A stretch of 64,000 bases of DNA, taken from assembly GCF_008364765.1 (NCBI RefSeq), contig NZ_VTUY01000005.1, positions 233,297 through 297,296 of the forward strand. The letters are read 5' to 3'. Within the stretch, counting starts at the first letter, position 1; every line of letters starts with the position of its first letter. Both the position numbers and the translations under genes were made by a program. The DNA comes from Bacillus sp. CH30_1T (GTDB lineage: Bacteria > Bacillota > Bacilli > Bacillales > Bacillaceae_B). Below are positions 16,002 through 23,828 of the stretch, piece by piece. The notes beneath the pieces are model-generated. The model was not told where the DNA came from and made no database searches. It was given only the letters and a program-made list of their open reading frames with translations.

Positions 16002-17504
16002 ATGCAAATAGCTTTTAAAACATTAGCACTTAAAAACTTCAAGAATCATAAACAGTTAGACATTAATTTCGGTGATGTAACTAATATCAAAGGCCGCAAC
16101 GGAGTAGGTAAGTCTTCAATCGGTGATGCAATATCCTGGGTACTTTTTGGAACAGATATTTTGGGAAGTAAGTTAGATCCCCGGTCAATCGATTCGGAGG
16201 AAGAAACAGAAACCCAGGTAGAGCTTCTGGTAAATATCGCAGGCAAGGATGTCTTATTCGGACGTAAACAAAAGAAAACCGCCAAGTATTTTCTTAATGA
16301 AGTACCAAAGAAGGCAACAGAGTTCAATGAATACTTAGAAAGTCAGCTTGATAAAAATTTATTTCTTTCACAGTTAAATCCAAATTATTTTTTCACTCAA
16401 CATAAGTTTGATCAAAGAGGCCAGTTGCTTCAATACGTAAGAGAGCCATTGAATAAAGAAGTTCTTGCCGAGTTATCAAAAGTGGACCGTGACCGTCTTG
16501 AGTCACCTTTGAAGGAATTTAAACTTGATGACCTTGAAGATATGCACCGTGAAAAAGCAAAGAGCGCAAAGACTGCGTATGAAAGAGCATCAGAACGTGT
16601 CATTACCCTCGAGGAACAAGCAAGCAAGGATAAAGATAATTCATTCGATGTTAACGCTGCTCAGAAGGAAATCGAATCTTTGCATAAGCAAAGGGTTGCC
16701 ATTGATGAAGAAAACGAAATTCGACAAAGAGCCAAAACAACCAGGAATGGAATGGAAGGCCAGATTGATAACTTGACGGATCAGATCACTCGCCAGAAAC
16801 AAATTGTCCAAGCCATCAAGGATGAAGAAGTCCAAGAGTTATGCAGCACATGTCATCAGCCACTGACCGAAGAAGCTGTTTTGAAAGTTAAAGAAAATCG
16901 GCAGGCGAGGTTCAATAAAGAGGTGACCACCGGGAAGATTCTGGTCCAGAAGGTAAATGAACTGAAGAAATCACTTTCTGAAATGCCAGAGGCGGAAGAT
17001 ATCAATCGTGAAGAGCTCTATGAGATTGAAGGCAAGCTTATGGAACTTCAAATGGCAGTGAAGCAGGCAGAGCAAGTAGGTAGCTTGGCAGCTGACATCG
17101 GTGCAGCCAAAGAGAAAAAAGAAGAGATCCGTAAAGAATTGGTCACTTCAAAGGCAATTATTGATGCCATTAAAGAGTTTAAGTCTAAGCGATCTGAACT
17201 GATGGTCAGTAAGGTGGATGATTTGTTCACGACAATTTCAGTCAGACTCTTTGAAACTCTTAAGAATGGTGAGGAAAAAGCCACCTTTGAGATTGAGATG
17301 GACGGTAAGCCTTACAGCAAGCTTTCCACAGCAGAGAGGATTAAAGCAGGCTTGGAGTTGATTGAAGTCTTGAGTAAGCAGTCTGAGGTTATTACTCCAA
17401 CTTTCGTGGACAATGCGGAATCAATTTTGAACTTTACTGCACCTGCAGGCCAATTAATTGTCGCTAGAGTAAAAGATGAAGATTTTAATATAAAGACAGT
17501 TTAG
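16002..17504 (+). CDS. SbcC/RecF-like AAA ATPase of the recombination module
   Basis: This is a 500-residue SMC-type ATPase. The N-terminus has ALKNFKNHKQLDINFG and Walker A GRNGVGKSS (about 31-39). The middle is coiled-coil with a zinc-hook-like CSTCHQPL (about 281-288). The C-terminus has a signature-like LSTAERIKAGLELI and a Walker B ITPTFVDNAESI. Such short Rad50/SbcC relatives often precede RecT-type annealing proteins in Gram-positive phages and probably help process DNA ends during recombination-dependent replication. No partner nuclease (SbcD type) is next to it. ATG 16002 has a GGAGGGTG site. Confidence 0.85.
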   Translation: MQIAFKTLALKNFKNHKQLDINFGDVTNIKGRNGVGKSSIGDAISWVLFGTDILGSKLDPRSIDSEEETETQVELLVNIAGKDVLFGRKQKKTAKYFLNEVPKKATEFNEYLESQLDKNLFLSQLNPNYFFTQHKFDQRGQLLQYVREPLNKEVLAELSKVDRDRLESPLKEFKLDDLEDMHREKAKSAKTAYERASERVITLEEQASKDKDNSFDVNAAQKEIESLHKQRVAIDEENEIRQRAKTTRNGMEGQIDNLTDQITRQKQIVQAIKDEEVQELCSTCHQPLTEEAVLKVKENRQARFNKEVTTGKILVQKVNELKKSLSEMPEAEDINREELYEIEGKLMELQMAVKQAEQVGSLAADIGAAKEKKEEIRKELVTSKAIIDAIKEFKSKRSELMVSKVDDLFTTISVRLFETLKNGEEKATFEIEMDGKPYSKLSTAERIKAGLELIEVLSKQSEVITPTFVDNAESILNFTAPAGQLIVARVKDEDFNIKTV

Positions 17505-17516
17505 GAGGAACCAGGC

Positions 17517-17654
17517 GTGAAGCCAATTAATATCTGCACCAATTCAAACTGTGAGCAGCCAATTTACAAAGGGGACCAGGTATGGCACCGGGGAAAAGAT
17601 TTGTTTTTTAAACTCAGTTGCTTGGTCAAACAAATGAAGGAGGAAGCGAAATGA
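17517..17654 (+). CDS. Small Cys-containing phage protein, 45 aa
   Basis: GTG 17517 follows AGGAGG by 8 nt. The product holds three Cys (CTNSNC and a later SC) and a WHRGKDLFF segment, suggesting a minimal zinc-binding fold. It overlaps the RecT-like start by an ATGA junction, so it is translationally coupled to it. Family unknown. Confidence 0.6.
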   Translation: MKPINICTNSNCEQPIYKGDQVWHRGKDLFFKLSCLVKQMKEEAK

Positions 17655-18547
17655 GTAAAAACCAATTATCCGCTATTAACACACAAGAATTTGAGAATGT
17701 GTTCACTCAAAAAGAATTAGAGGTCGTTGTTAACTCGATCGCCAAGGGAGCCACTAACGAGGAGCTGGCCCTGTTCATTCAAATCTGTAAGCAGAACAAC
17801 TTGAATCCATTTAAGAATCACATTTACTTTATCAAGTACGGAAATCAGATGAGCATCCAGGTATCTGTAGAAGGCATTCAGTATCTGGCACAGCAGCGTG
17901 AAGATTATAAAGGTGTCACGGTTCAACTGGTTCACGAAAATGATGATTTTGAAATAGGTGTGGATCCTGAATCACAAGAATTGAAGATTGAAAAGCACAC
18001 GATAAAAATCCCTCGGGGCAAGGTGGCCGCAGCATATGCAATTGCCAAGCGTGAAGGATATCCAGACAAGGTTGTGGTCATTGAGGCTGACGAGGTTGAG
18101 CACCTACGAACAAAGTCAGGATCCCAATGGAAGACATACTACAACGACATGTTTAAGAAGCACGCTCTGAAACGTGCATTGAAGCTTCAGTTCGGTATTG
18201 ATGTGGATGATGCCACAGGTGCCCAGGAAGATAACGTTGACTCTTACCAGCCTAGGGAACGAAAGGATATCACTCCGGAAGACCTCGACCAAGAAGGTGA
18301 AGTGGTGGATGAAACTGCAGATATCCAAAAATCATGGGATGAGATCGATGCAAAGGTGAAATCGTCTTCCCTTACTAAAAAAGTTGTGACTGACCTGGTT
18401 AAATCAAACTTCAACAAGAAACCTGGGGATCTGAATCTTGGCCAAGTAACCGGATTGTCAAAATTGGTGGACATGAAAATTAGGGAAGCAAAGAAGGAAG
18501 AAGCCCTTGAAATGGAATTCGACTTCCAAGAAGGTCAACTGGACTGA
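17651..18547 (+). CDS. RecT/Bet-family single-strand annealing protein
   Basis: This phage recombinase anneals complementary single strands. It has the conserved Bet/RecT pattern NLNPFKNHIYFIKYG and MSIQVSVEGIQYLAQ, followed by AAAYAIAKREGYPDKVVV and WKTYYNDMFKKHALKRALK. ATG 17651 is preferred over upstream frame because of GAAGGAGGAAG just before it. The C-terminal ~90 residues are acidic and variable. With the preceding ATPase and the RuvC-like resolvase downstream it makes up a phage recombination set. Confidence 0.88.
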   Translation: MSKNQLSAINTQEFENVFTQKELEVVVNSIAKGATNEELALFIQICKQNNLNPFKNHIYFIKYGNQMSIQVSVEGIQYLAQQREDYKGVTVQLVHENDDFEIGVDPESQELKIEKHTIKIPRGKVAAAYAIAKREGYPDKVVVIEADEVEHLRTKSGSQWKTYYNDMFKKHALKRALKLQFGIDVDDATGAQEDNVDSYQPRERKDITPEDLDQEGEVVDETADIQKSWDEIDAKVKSSSLTKKVVTDLVKSNFNKKPGDLNLGQVTGLSKLVDMKIREAKKEEALEMEFDFQEGQLD

Positions 18548-18553
18548 TAACCA

Positions 18554-18718
18554 ATGAACGATCAATACAGAGTCCTTCTCCCTAAATGGATATGGGAGAA
18601 GGCAACCAGTAAGGAAGAGGCCAAGCAATTCATTAAGGACTACATGAAGCACTATCCTCATTACAGAGTGGTTTCGGTTAAAGATGGTTTTGCAATTTGT
18701 CAGCGTACGGAAATATAG
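18554..18718 (+). CDS. Small phage protein, 54 aa
   Basis: ATG 18554 to TAG 18716-18718. The product has the helical KATSKEEAKQFIKDYMKHYP and a strand-rich end (RVVSVKDGFAICQR). It sits between recT and the DnaD-like gene. I do not recognise a family. Confidence 0.55.
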   Translation: MNDQYRVLLPKWIWEKATSKEEAKQFIKDYMKHYPHYRVVSVKDGFAICQRTEI

Positions 18719-18737
18719 AGAGAAGGGGTGAGATGCC

Positions 18738-19484
18738 ATTTCATTAGGTGGATGGATAAAGGTACATCGTAAATTATTGCAGAGCGATATCTTCCAGAAC
18801 GAGAAGTTGTTAAAGGTATTCATGTATTGCCTTATGAAGGCATCTCACACCGAATATAAACAATTGGTAGGGATGACATTCATCGATTTAAAACCAGGTC
18901 AATTCGTCTTTGGGAGAAGTAAATCAGCATCAGAATTGAATATGAAAGAATCTACAGTTTGGAAGTACATGAAGCTACTCGAAAAGTTAGACTCGATCTC
19001 ACTTAATAGTAACAACAAATTTTCTGTTGTAACCGTTGGTAAATGGGGGAATTATCAATCTCATGATAATGATGAGGAACAACAAAATAACAACAAAATA
19101 ACATCAAAAGAACAACAAAATAACACAAACAAGAACTTAAAGAATTTAAAGAATTCTAGTAGTAGTGGTAGTAGTCAAGAAGATGTGATTGATTTCTATC
19201 ATCAGAACCTACAAATCGGAGTAACCTCATCTCCTTATGTGTATGAACAGATACACCACTGGATTGAAGATCTTGACTCTGATTTGGTTATAGCAGCCAT
19301 GAAATTATCAGCTAAGAAAGAAAAGAAAGGCTTTGATTATACAGAAGGCATCTTGAAAAAGTGGGTTGAGGCAGGAGTTCAAACCATAGATGATGCCAGG
19401 AAGTTTGAAAAATCATTTAAGAACAATGGTCATAAAGGTACGAAAAAAAGACCAAGTAAGGAGGATTTCGATTTAAGTGAATAA
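18738..19484 (+). CDS. DnaD-like replication initiator (replisome organiser), possible ATT start
   Basis: The N-terminal winged-helix module is typical of phage DnaD-type proteins (LGGWIKVHRKLLQSDIF, then LKVFMYCLMKASH and STVWKYMKLLEKL). A Gln/Asn-rich linker and a C-terminal DnaD/DnaB_2 domain (DVIDFYHQNL, ILKKWVEAGVQTIDDA) follow. Such proteins bind the phage origin and recruit the helicase loader. The conserved GGWIKVHRKLL lies upstream of the first ATG/GTG/TTG in frame (TTG 18777, which has no ribosome-binding site). An in-frame stop at 18729 leaves ATT 18738 as the best start, with AAGGGGTGA 7-10 nt upstream. The family's origin may lie within the linker-coding DNA, which is repetitive (ACAACAAAATAAC copies). 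Confidence 0.8.
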   Translation: MSLGGWIKVHRKLLQSDIFQNEKLLKVFMYCLMKASHTEYKQLVGMTFIDLKPGQFVFGRSKSASELNMKESTVWKYMKLLEKLDSISLNSNNKFSVVTVGKWGNYQSHDNDEEQQNNNKITSKEQQNNTNKNLKNLKNSSSSGSSQEDVIDFYHQNLQIGVTSSPYVYEQIHHWIEDLDSDLVIAAMKLSAKKEKKGFDYTEGILKKWVEAGVQTIDDARKFEKSFKNNGHKGTKKRPSKEDFDLSE

Positions 19485-19863
19485 AGAACAAGTATTCGAA
19501 GTGATGAGCCTGTTTAAAGAAGTTTATAACAATTTTCACTTTGACCAAACCAAGTTAAATACCTGGCATCGGCTATTAAAGGACAAGGATCCAGAAGTTA
19601 TTCTTCAAAATGCAGAAAAGCTTTCACTCGAATCAAAGTTTGTGCCTTCATTGTCTGAGTTAGTTCATTATTCCGAGGCAGAAATTCCGTCAGGACCTGC
19701 AGTACCCACGGCCGAAGAAACTCAGGAAATGCTCAGGGAAAGAGCCCGGAACCGACAGAATGCAGCCAGTCCTGAAGTAAGGGAAAAGCATCTTGCTGAG
19801 ATCAGAAGAATCTTAAACATCCCAGATGAGAAGGAGAACCCAGATGACAGAGCTACTAGTTGA
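19477..19863 (+). CDS. G39P-type helicase loader
   Basis: This 128-residue protein begins with an acidic/helical domain (EQVFEVMSLFKEVYNNFHF, TWHRLLKDKDPEVIL) that resembles the SPP1 G39P family, which binds, inhibits and loads the phage hexameric helicase. A flexible C-terminal region follows. The order DnaD-like, G39P-like, DnaB-like matches SPP1 genes 38-39-40. GTG 19477 overlaps the previous stop, with AAGGAGG about 12 nt upstream. Confidence 0.7.
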   Translation: MNKEQVFEVMSLFKEVYNNFHFDQTKLNTWHRLLKDKDPEVILQNAEKLSLESKFVPSLSELVHYSEAEIPSGPAVPTAEETQEMLRERARNRQNAASPEVREKHLAEIRRILNIPDEKENPDDRATS

Positions 19864-21178
19864 TGAACCTCAAATCGTAAATGTGGAGGCTGAACAGTCT
19901 GTGATCGGTGCCATCCTCCTGGAAGGGGATCTCATCAAAGATTGCATCCTTCAGCCGGAACACTTTCACATCATAGAAAACAAGAGAATCTTCTGGGCTA
20001 TGAAAAAGTTAGATGAAAAGAGTGTCCCGATCGATCTAACCACTATCGCTGATTTAGTGGAAAGTGACATCGATAAAGTAGGCGGAGTTTCCTACATGTT
20101 GAGAGTGGCCGAGTCTGTACCAACCACTCGAAACTTCAAATTCTATGAAGCTCTTGTTCTTGAAAACTGGCGAAAAAGAAAATCACTTCAATTGGCCAAT
20201 GATTTTAAAAAACAATTACTCGAAGAAGATTCTCACGAGGCAATTCAAAATGTAATCGATGAGCTTATGAAAATGGAAGAGGAAGAGACTGCGGATGATG
20301 ATGGAAGCATCAGTGAGGAGCTTTTTAATCTATACGATCAACTTAGCACTCAAGTCGACGAAATGACCGGTGTTACCACTGGCTTCCATGAATTAAACAA
20401 GATGACTGGGGGTCTGCAGGAGAGCGATCTCATCATCATCGGTGCCCGGCCTTCCATGGGTAAAACAGCTTTTGCACTAAACATTGCATACAATGCAGCT
20501 GAAAATGGTGATATACCTTGCATCTTCTCCTTGGAAATGCCAAAGAAACAATTGCTTAAGCGATTGGTATCAATCTCAGGGAACATCGACTCTCAGAAGA
20601 TGAGGAATGCAAGTGAAGACTTTACTGATCATGATTGGAAAAAGCTTTCCCACTCACTTGGAATCTTAAACAACCTAGATTTACATATCTTCGATAAGCC
20701 AAGCGTCACCGTGAATTATATTTGGTCGAAAGTTAGAAAAGTCAAACGGGAGAATCCAGGTAAAAAGCTTCTCGTAATGGTGGACTACCTTCAGCTGATT
20801 GTGGGGAATGCCAAATACAAAGGGAATCGTCTTCAAGAGATTAGTGACATAAGCAGGACCTTAAAGGCGATGGCCAGGGAATTAGACGTAAATGTGGTTG
20901 CTCTTTCCCAGCTCTCCCGGGGCGTAGAGCAAAGGCAGGATAAACGTCCGATGATGTCCGATTTACGTGAATCAGGGCAAATAGAGCAAGATGCAGACAT
21001 CATCGGATTTCTTTATCGGGATGAATATTACTATAAGGATTCAGAATTAAAGGGCATCACCGAACTAATTGTCAGCAAACATCGGAATGGACCTACCGGG
21101 ACGGTTAAACTCGGATTCATAAAAGAATATGGCAAGTTCATCAATCTCGTTAAGCAAGAAGAAATGAACTTTATGTAA
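19844..21178 (+). CDS. Replicative DNA helicase, DnaB family
   Basis: This phage hexameric helicase has an N-terminal DnaB domain (VNVEAEQSVIGAILLEGDLI) and a RecA-like C-terminal domain. Walker A is GARPSMGKTAF (about 200-210), then LVMVDYLQLI (Walker B region), the motif LKAMARELDVNVVALSQLSR and the arginine/His end DLRESGQIEQDADI. It has 444 residues from ATG 19844; an in-frame ATG at 19826 lies further upstream, but AGAAGGAGA directly before 19844 decides the start. It overlaps the loader gene by 20 nt. Confidence 0.95.
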   Translation: MTELLVDEPQIVNVEAEQSVIGAILLEGDLIKDCILQPEHFHIIENKRIFWAMKKLDEKSVPIDLTTIADLVESDIDKVGGVSYMLRVAESVPTTRNFKFYEALVLENWRKRKSLQLANDFKKQLLEEDSHEAIQNVIDELMKMEEEETADDDGSISEELFNLYDQLSTQVDEMTGVTTGFHELNKMTGGLQESDLIIIGARPSMGKTAFALNIAYNAAENGDIPCIFSLEMPKKQLLKRLVSISGNIDSQKMRNASEDFTDHDWKKLSHSLGILNNLDLHIFDKPSVTVNYIWSKVRKVKRENPGKKLLVMVDYLQLIVGNAKYKGNRLQEISDISRTLKAMARELDVNVVALSQLSRGVEQRQDKRPMMSDLRESGQIEQDADIIGFLYRDEYYYKDSELKGITELIVSKHRNGPTGTVKLGFIKEYGKFINLVKQEEMNFM

Positions 21179-21191
21179 AGGAGGAACATTC

Positions 21192-21377
21192 ATGATTACA
21201 AAGATTCCATTCGGACAGCTAAGAAAAGGCGTTGAAGCAAAAATGGATTTTTATAAAAGTGAGCTGCTTAAGATGGGCTATTTCAAAACACCGGATGGCA
21301 GCCAGTTGTATGAGTTGACTCTCACAGAGTTGGAGCAAGTCTATGAAAATGAAAAAGCAAGGAGGAGAGCGATATGA
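21192..21377 (+). CDS. FbpA-domain-like small protein, 61 aa
   Basis: The segment SELLKMGYFKTPDGSQLYELTLTELEQVYENEK resembles the Fur-regulated basic protein A (FbpA) domain, which is also widespread in phages. The exact role in phages is unknown. AAAGGAGG precedes ATG 21192. It overlaps the next start by 4 nt. Confidence 0.6.
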   Translation: MITKIPFGQLRKGVEAKMDFYKSELLKMGYFKTPDGSQLYELTLTELEQVYENEKARRRAI

Positions 21378-21943
21378 GGTTTGTAGGTATAGATCCATCG
21401 ACTAAAACGGGATTTGTTGCCCTGGATGATCGTGGAATGGTCGTCAGGGAAAAGGAATTGAGTGGAGTGGGGAGTCAGGATCCTAAAAGGATGATTACAC
21501 TGATCAACGAGATCATTGCCCATGTACAGCCGGGGGACTTCATCTGTATCGAAGGTTTCCCGTTTAGTACCCAAAAGGCAATGTTTGCGGGTGGCCTGCA
21601 TCACGGAATCCGGAATGAGCTATTCAAAAGAAAACTGCACTATCACGAAGTAGCACCAAATGCAGTGAAAAAATTTGTTTCCGTTACTGGATGGACCGGA
21701 GAGAAAGGTAGTAAGAAGAGACTTACCGGTCCCCAGAAAAAGAAAGCCGTTATGCAGGCCGTATTGAATGATTACGGGTATCAACACAAAAGCGATAACG
21801 TGGTTGACGCGTTCATCCTGGCTCAAATAGCTTTCGACTTATTCGTGATAGAGGAAACGGGAGAGTCAAGGCTTTCCATCAATAAAGCTCAGGTTATTGA
21901 GGCAATCATACAAGCCAAAGCAGATGTGAAAAGGAAAGCATGA
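21374..21943 (+). CDS. RuvC-like Holliday junction resolvase
   Basis: The RNase H fold acidic residues are visible: VGIDPSTKTGF at the N-terminus, ICIEGFPFS in the middle and SDNVVDAFILA near the C-terminus. The 189-residue length suits a phage RuvC-type resolvase acting on recombination or packaging intermediates. ATG 21374 overlaps the preceding stop (ATGA-type junction), with AAGGAGGAG upstream. Confidence 0.85.
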   Translation: MRFVGIDPSTKTGFVALDDRGMVVREKELSGVGSQDPKRMITLINEIIAHVQPGDFICIEGFPFSTQKAMFAGGLHHGIRNELFKRKLHYHEVAPNAVKKFVSVTGWTGEKGSKKRLTGPQKKKAVMQAVLNDYGYQHKSDNVVDAFILAQIAFDLFVIEETGESRLSINKAQVIEAIIQAKADVKRKA

Positions 21944-22110
21944 GTAAGCAGTACAAACCACTTAAGAAAATAGTTTTTGGAATGACGGAAGCTACTATAA
22001 CTAAAGTTATTGAGAGTCATAAGAATCGCGGTTGGGTTCAATCGAGTGGAATTAAAGAGCATGGTTATGGATTAGGATGCTTAATGACCTTCACATTAAA
22101 TAAACAATAA
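21940..22110 (+). CDS. Small phage protein, 56 aa
   Basis: ATG 21940 overlaps the resolvase stop (ATGA). The product contains ITKVIESHKNRGWVQSSGIK and ends LMTFTLNKQ. It is in a pattern common for short phage proteins of unknown function between replication and late-control genes. Confidence 0.55.
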   Translation: MSKQYKPLKKIVFGMTEATITKVIESHKNRGWVQSSGIKEHGYGLGCLMTFTLNKQ

Positions 22111-22123
22111 GGGAGCTAATAAA

Positions 22124-22597
22124 ATGAGCAAAACTCAATTAAACGTATTCTTCAAAATGCAGCAGAAGGACGATAAGAAAGAGATTCTCAAATTTGAAAT
22201 CAAGGGGCAGGAAGACGGTGACACTGCTACTACCGGATTATATGCACTAGCAGGAAGCATCATCTTGTTTGAAATTGAGGGATGTGCAGCTGGGGAAACA
22301 TCGGCCGAGTTCATGAACATTCAACGAGACTCCAAAAAGACAACTATGAAGTTTGCGATAAAAGGAGATTCAGAGAAGAAAGCCCAGGAGCTATATAAAT
22401 ATGCTGGTCGTAATGTAAACTTATCTATTCAGCCGTCTCAGATGACCATAGAGGAGTTTTATGAGGGCCCTGAAGGTACTGAATACCAAGTGGACGGGAA
22501 TGGCAATGTAGATGTCCCAAAGGATCAGTTGAGTATCGATGATGTTGATAAAGAAGAGAAGGAAGAAGATCCATCCGAGGAAAAAGAACTCCATTAA
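22124..22597 (+). CDS. Phage protein of unknown function, 157 aa
   Basis: No known domain was recognised. The first ~105 residues alternate strands (FEIKGQEDGD, SIILFEIEG, TTMKFAIKGDSEKKAQELYKYAG), suggesting a compact beta-rich fold. The last ~40 residues are acidic and disordered (KEEKEEDPSEEKE). Expression in the early-middle operon and the shape are reminiscent of phage DNA-binding accessory proteins, but this is a guess. Confidence 0.7.
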   Translation: MSKTQLNVFFKMQQKDDKKEILKFEIKGQEDGDTATTGLYALAGSIILFEIEGCAAGETSAEFMNIQRDSKKTTMKFAIKGDSEKKAQELYKYAGRNVNLSIQPSQMTIEEFYEGPEGTEYQVDGNGNVDVPKDQLSIDDVDKEEKEEDPSEEKELH

Positions 22598-22700
22598 TCA
22601 ATATATAGAAACAAAGCTTCTGGAACTTCTCAGGGATTGCATCCTTGGGGTTCCAGGAGCCCTTGAAGAATATGAACGAAGGTATGGTAAAAAGTTTTGA
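22593..22700 (+). CDS. Possible 35-aa peptide with ATT start
   Basis: In this frame the DNA encodes a protein-like helical peptide (KLLELLRDCILGVPGALEEY) and ends in TGA at 22698-22700. There is no ATG, GTG or TTG. The best start is ATT 22593 with a GAGGA at 22577-22581. The DNA also contains a self-complementary stretch (CTGGAAC with GTTCCAG). It might be a real short gene or a chance open frame. Confidence 0.3.
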   Translation: MNQYIETKLLELLRDCILGVPGALEEYERRYGKKF

Positions 22701-22743
22701 AGTACAGACTCGTGTTGTTCAATTAAGAAAGGTGGAGAAGAAA

Positions 22744-23022
22744 ATGAGTGAATTTTCAGGATGGGGAAGAACTAATGGGATTGATTTTGGTGACTATGTA
22801 AAAATTGAAATGCACCGTTATCATTCACCGAATGAATTTTTTATACACAAAGTGGTTGGAGCTTTGAAGTCAAATACCTGGATTGATACCCCATTAAAAT
22901 GGGATAGTGAGCCAATAAATCATGCAAGCATGGAGAAAGTTCTAAATGTAATTCAATGCGGAATTGACGAAACGAAAGTTATCAGAGTTAAAGAAAGTGA
23001 TTGTATCAAAATAGAGCAGTAA
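22744..23022 (+). CDS. Phage protein of unknown function, 92 aa
   Basis: ATG 22744 is preferred because AAAGGTGGAG lies 6-15 nt upstream; the frame is open further upstream. The product has FSGWGRTNGIDFGDYVKIEMHRYH near the start and ends with a strand-rich VIRVKESDCIKIEQ. I do not recognise a family. Confidence 0.6.
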   Translation: MSEFSGWGRTNGIDFGDYVKIEMHRYHSPNEFFIHKVVGALKSNTWIDTPLKWDSEPINHASMEKVLNVIQCGIDETKVIRVKESDCIKIEQ

Positions 23023-23102
23023 TACATTATACGTGAGTGGAGGAAATTAATTTCTAGATATGTTTTAATAGTTTTCGGACAAGTTATTAAAGGAGTGAGG
23101 AC

Positions 23103-23219
23103 ATGGAAGAGTATCAAATAACATTAGAATCAATAAAGGATCGCGTTAAAAACGGCCGTATTACTGTAGAAGAAATAGAGTGGTTGATTGCTAAAGTTGA
23201 AGAAAACAATAAAAAATAG
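23103..23219 (+). CDS. Small phage protein, 38 aa
   Basis: ATG 23103 follows AAAGGAGTGAGG. The peptide is helical and acidic (RITVEEIEWLIAKVEENNKK). It resembles short helical proteins encoded just before arpU in Gram-positive phages. Function unknown. Confidence 0.55.
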   Translation: MEEYQITLESIKDRVKNGRITVEEIEWLIAKVEENNKK

Positions 23220-23229
23220 ACCGAGACTT

Positions 23230-23279
23230 CTCCCGATCTATAAAATATTTCGGCTAAGAATATTTTACCATAACGGGAG
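23230..23279 (+). promoter_or_regulatory. Nested hairpin covering the arpU ribosome-binding site
   Basis: An inner perfect 9-bp stem TAAAATATT (23241-23249) with AATATTTTA (23259-23267) sits inside an outer CTCCCG (23230-23235) with CGGGAG (23274-23279). The outer arm includes the GGGAGGGG Shine-Dalgarno of the next gene. This could delay or condition translation of the late regulator. Confidence 0.45.
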
Positions 23280-23285
23280 GGGTCA

Positions 23286-23750
23286 ATGTTGGCTAAACAA
23301 TTAACCTTTATGCTTCCTGAGATAGACAAAGAAAAAACAAAGGCTGCTGTAGAGTCCGCTTTAGAAAAATATCGCTTTTACTTGCTTATGGTTCCAGAAG
23401 ACAAGCTACCGAAAGTCACGGCCACTTATTCACTCATTCCTCCTTCATTTTCGAATGAATTTCATTCATCTACAGAACAGGTTGCAATAGATCGTATTGA
23501 ATTGGACTATGCAAGGAATGGACATATTGATTGGGTCCTTAGAGGTGTCAACCGACTGAGTAAGTTGGAGAGGGAAATAATCTATAAACGATACTTGGAA
23601 GATGAAGAGGTATTTGATTATGAAATCTATAATGAAATTGGGATGAGTGAAAGAAGGTATTATAGATTGAAGGCAAGGATTTTTTACAAATTGGCATTTA
23701 TTTTAAAAATAGAAATCTATAAAAAAGGAAATGCAGAGCATTCAATTTGA
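23286..23750 (+). CDS. ArpU-family late transcriptional regulator
   Basis: This is a 154-residue ArpU-type protein. The acidic/helical N-terminus precedes a sigma-region-4-like C-terminal helix-turn-helix (LSKLEREIIYKRYLE ... IYNEIGMSERRYYRLKARIF). ArpU proteins lie between the replication and packaging genes of many Gram-positive phages and switch on late transcription. ATG 23286 follows GGGAGGGG. A terminator overlaps its 3' end. Phased repeats at 24690-24716 are its likely target (see that entry). Confidence 0.85.
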   Translation: MLAKQLTFMLPEIDKEKTKAAVESALEKYRFYLLMVPEDKLPKVTATYSLIPPSFSNEFHSSTEQVAIDRIELDYARNGHIDWVLRGVNRLSKLEREIIYKRYLEDEEVFDYEIYNEIGMSERRYYRLKARIFYKLAFILKIEIYKKGNAEHSI

Positions 23751-23767
23751 GTGTTCTGCATTTTTTT
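23729..23767 (+). terminator. Terminator after arpU
   Basis: AAATGCAGA (23729-23737) pairs with TCTGCATTT, extended by a partly paired upper stem and followed by a run of T. It overlaps the last arpU codons and would end the early/middle transcript. Confidence 0.85.
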
Positions 23768-23828
23768 CTGTGGAAAAACTCCCTGGTTAATCTTAAAATG
23801 TAATTAGTAACTTTTGGGAGTGTTTTAT

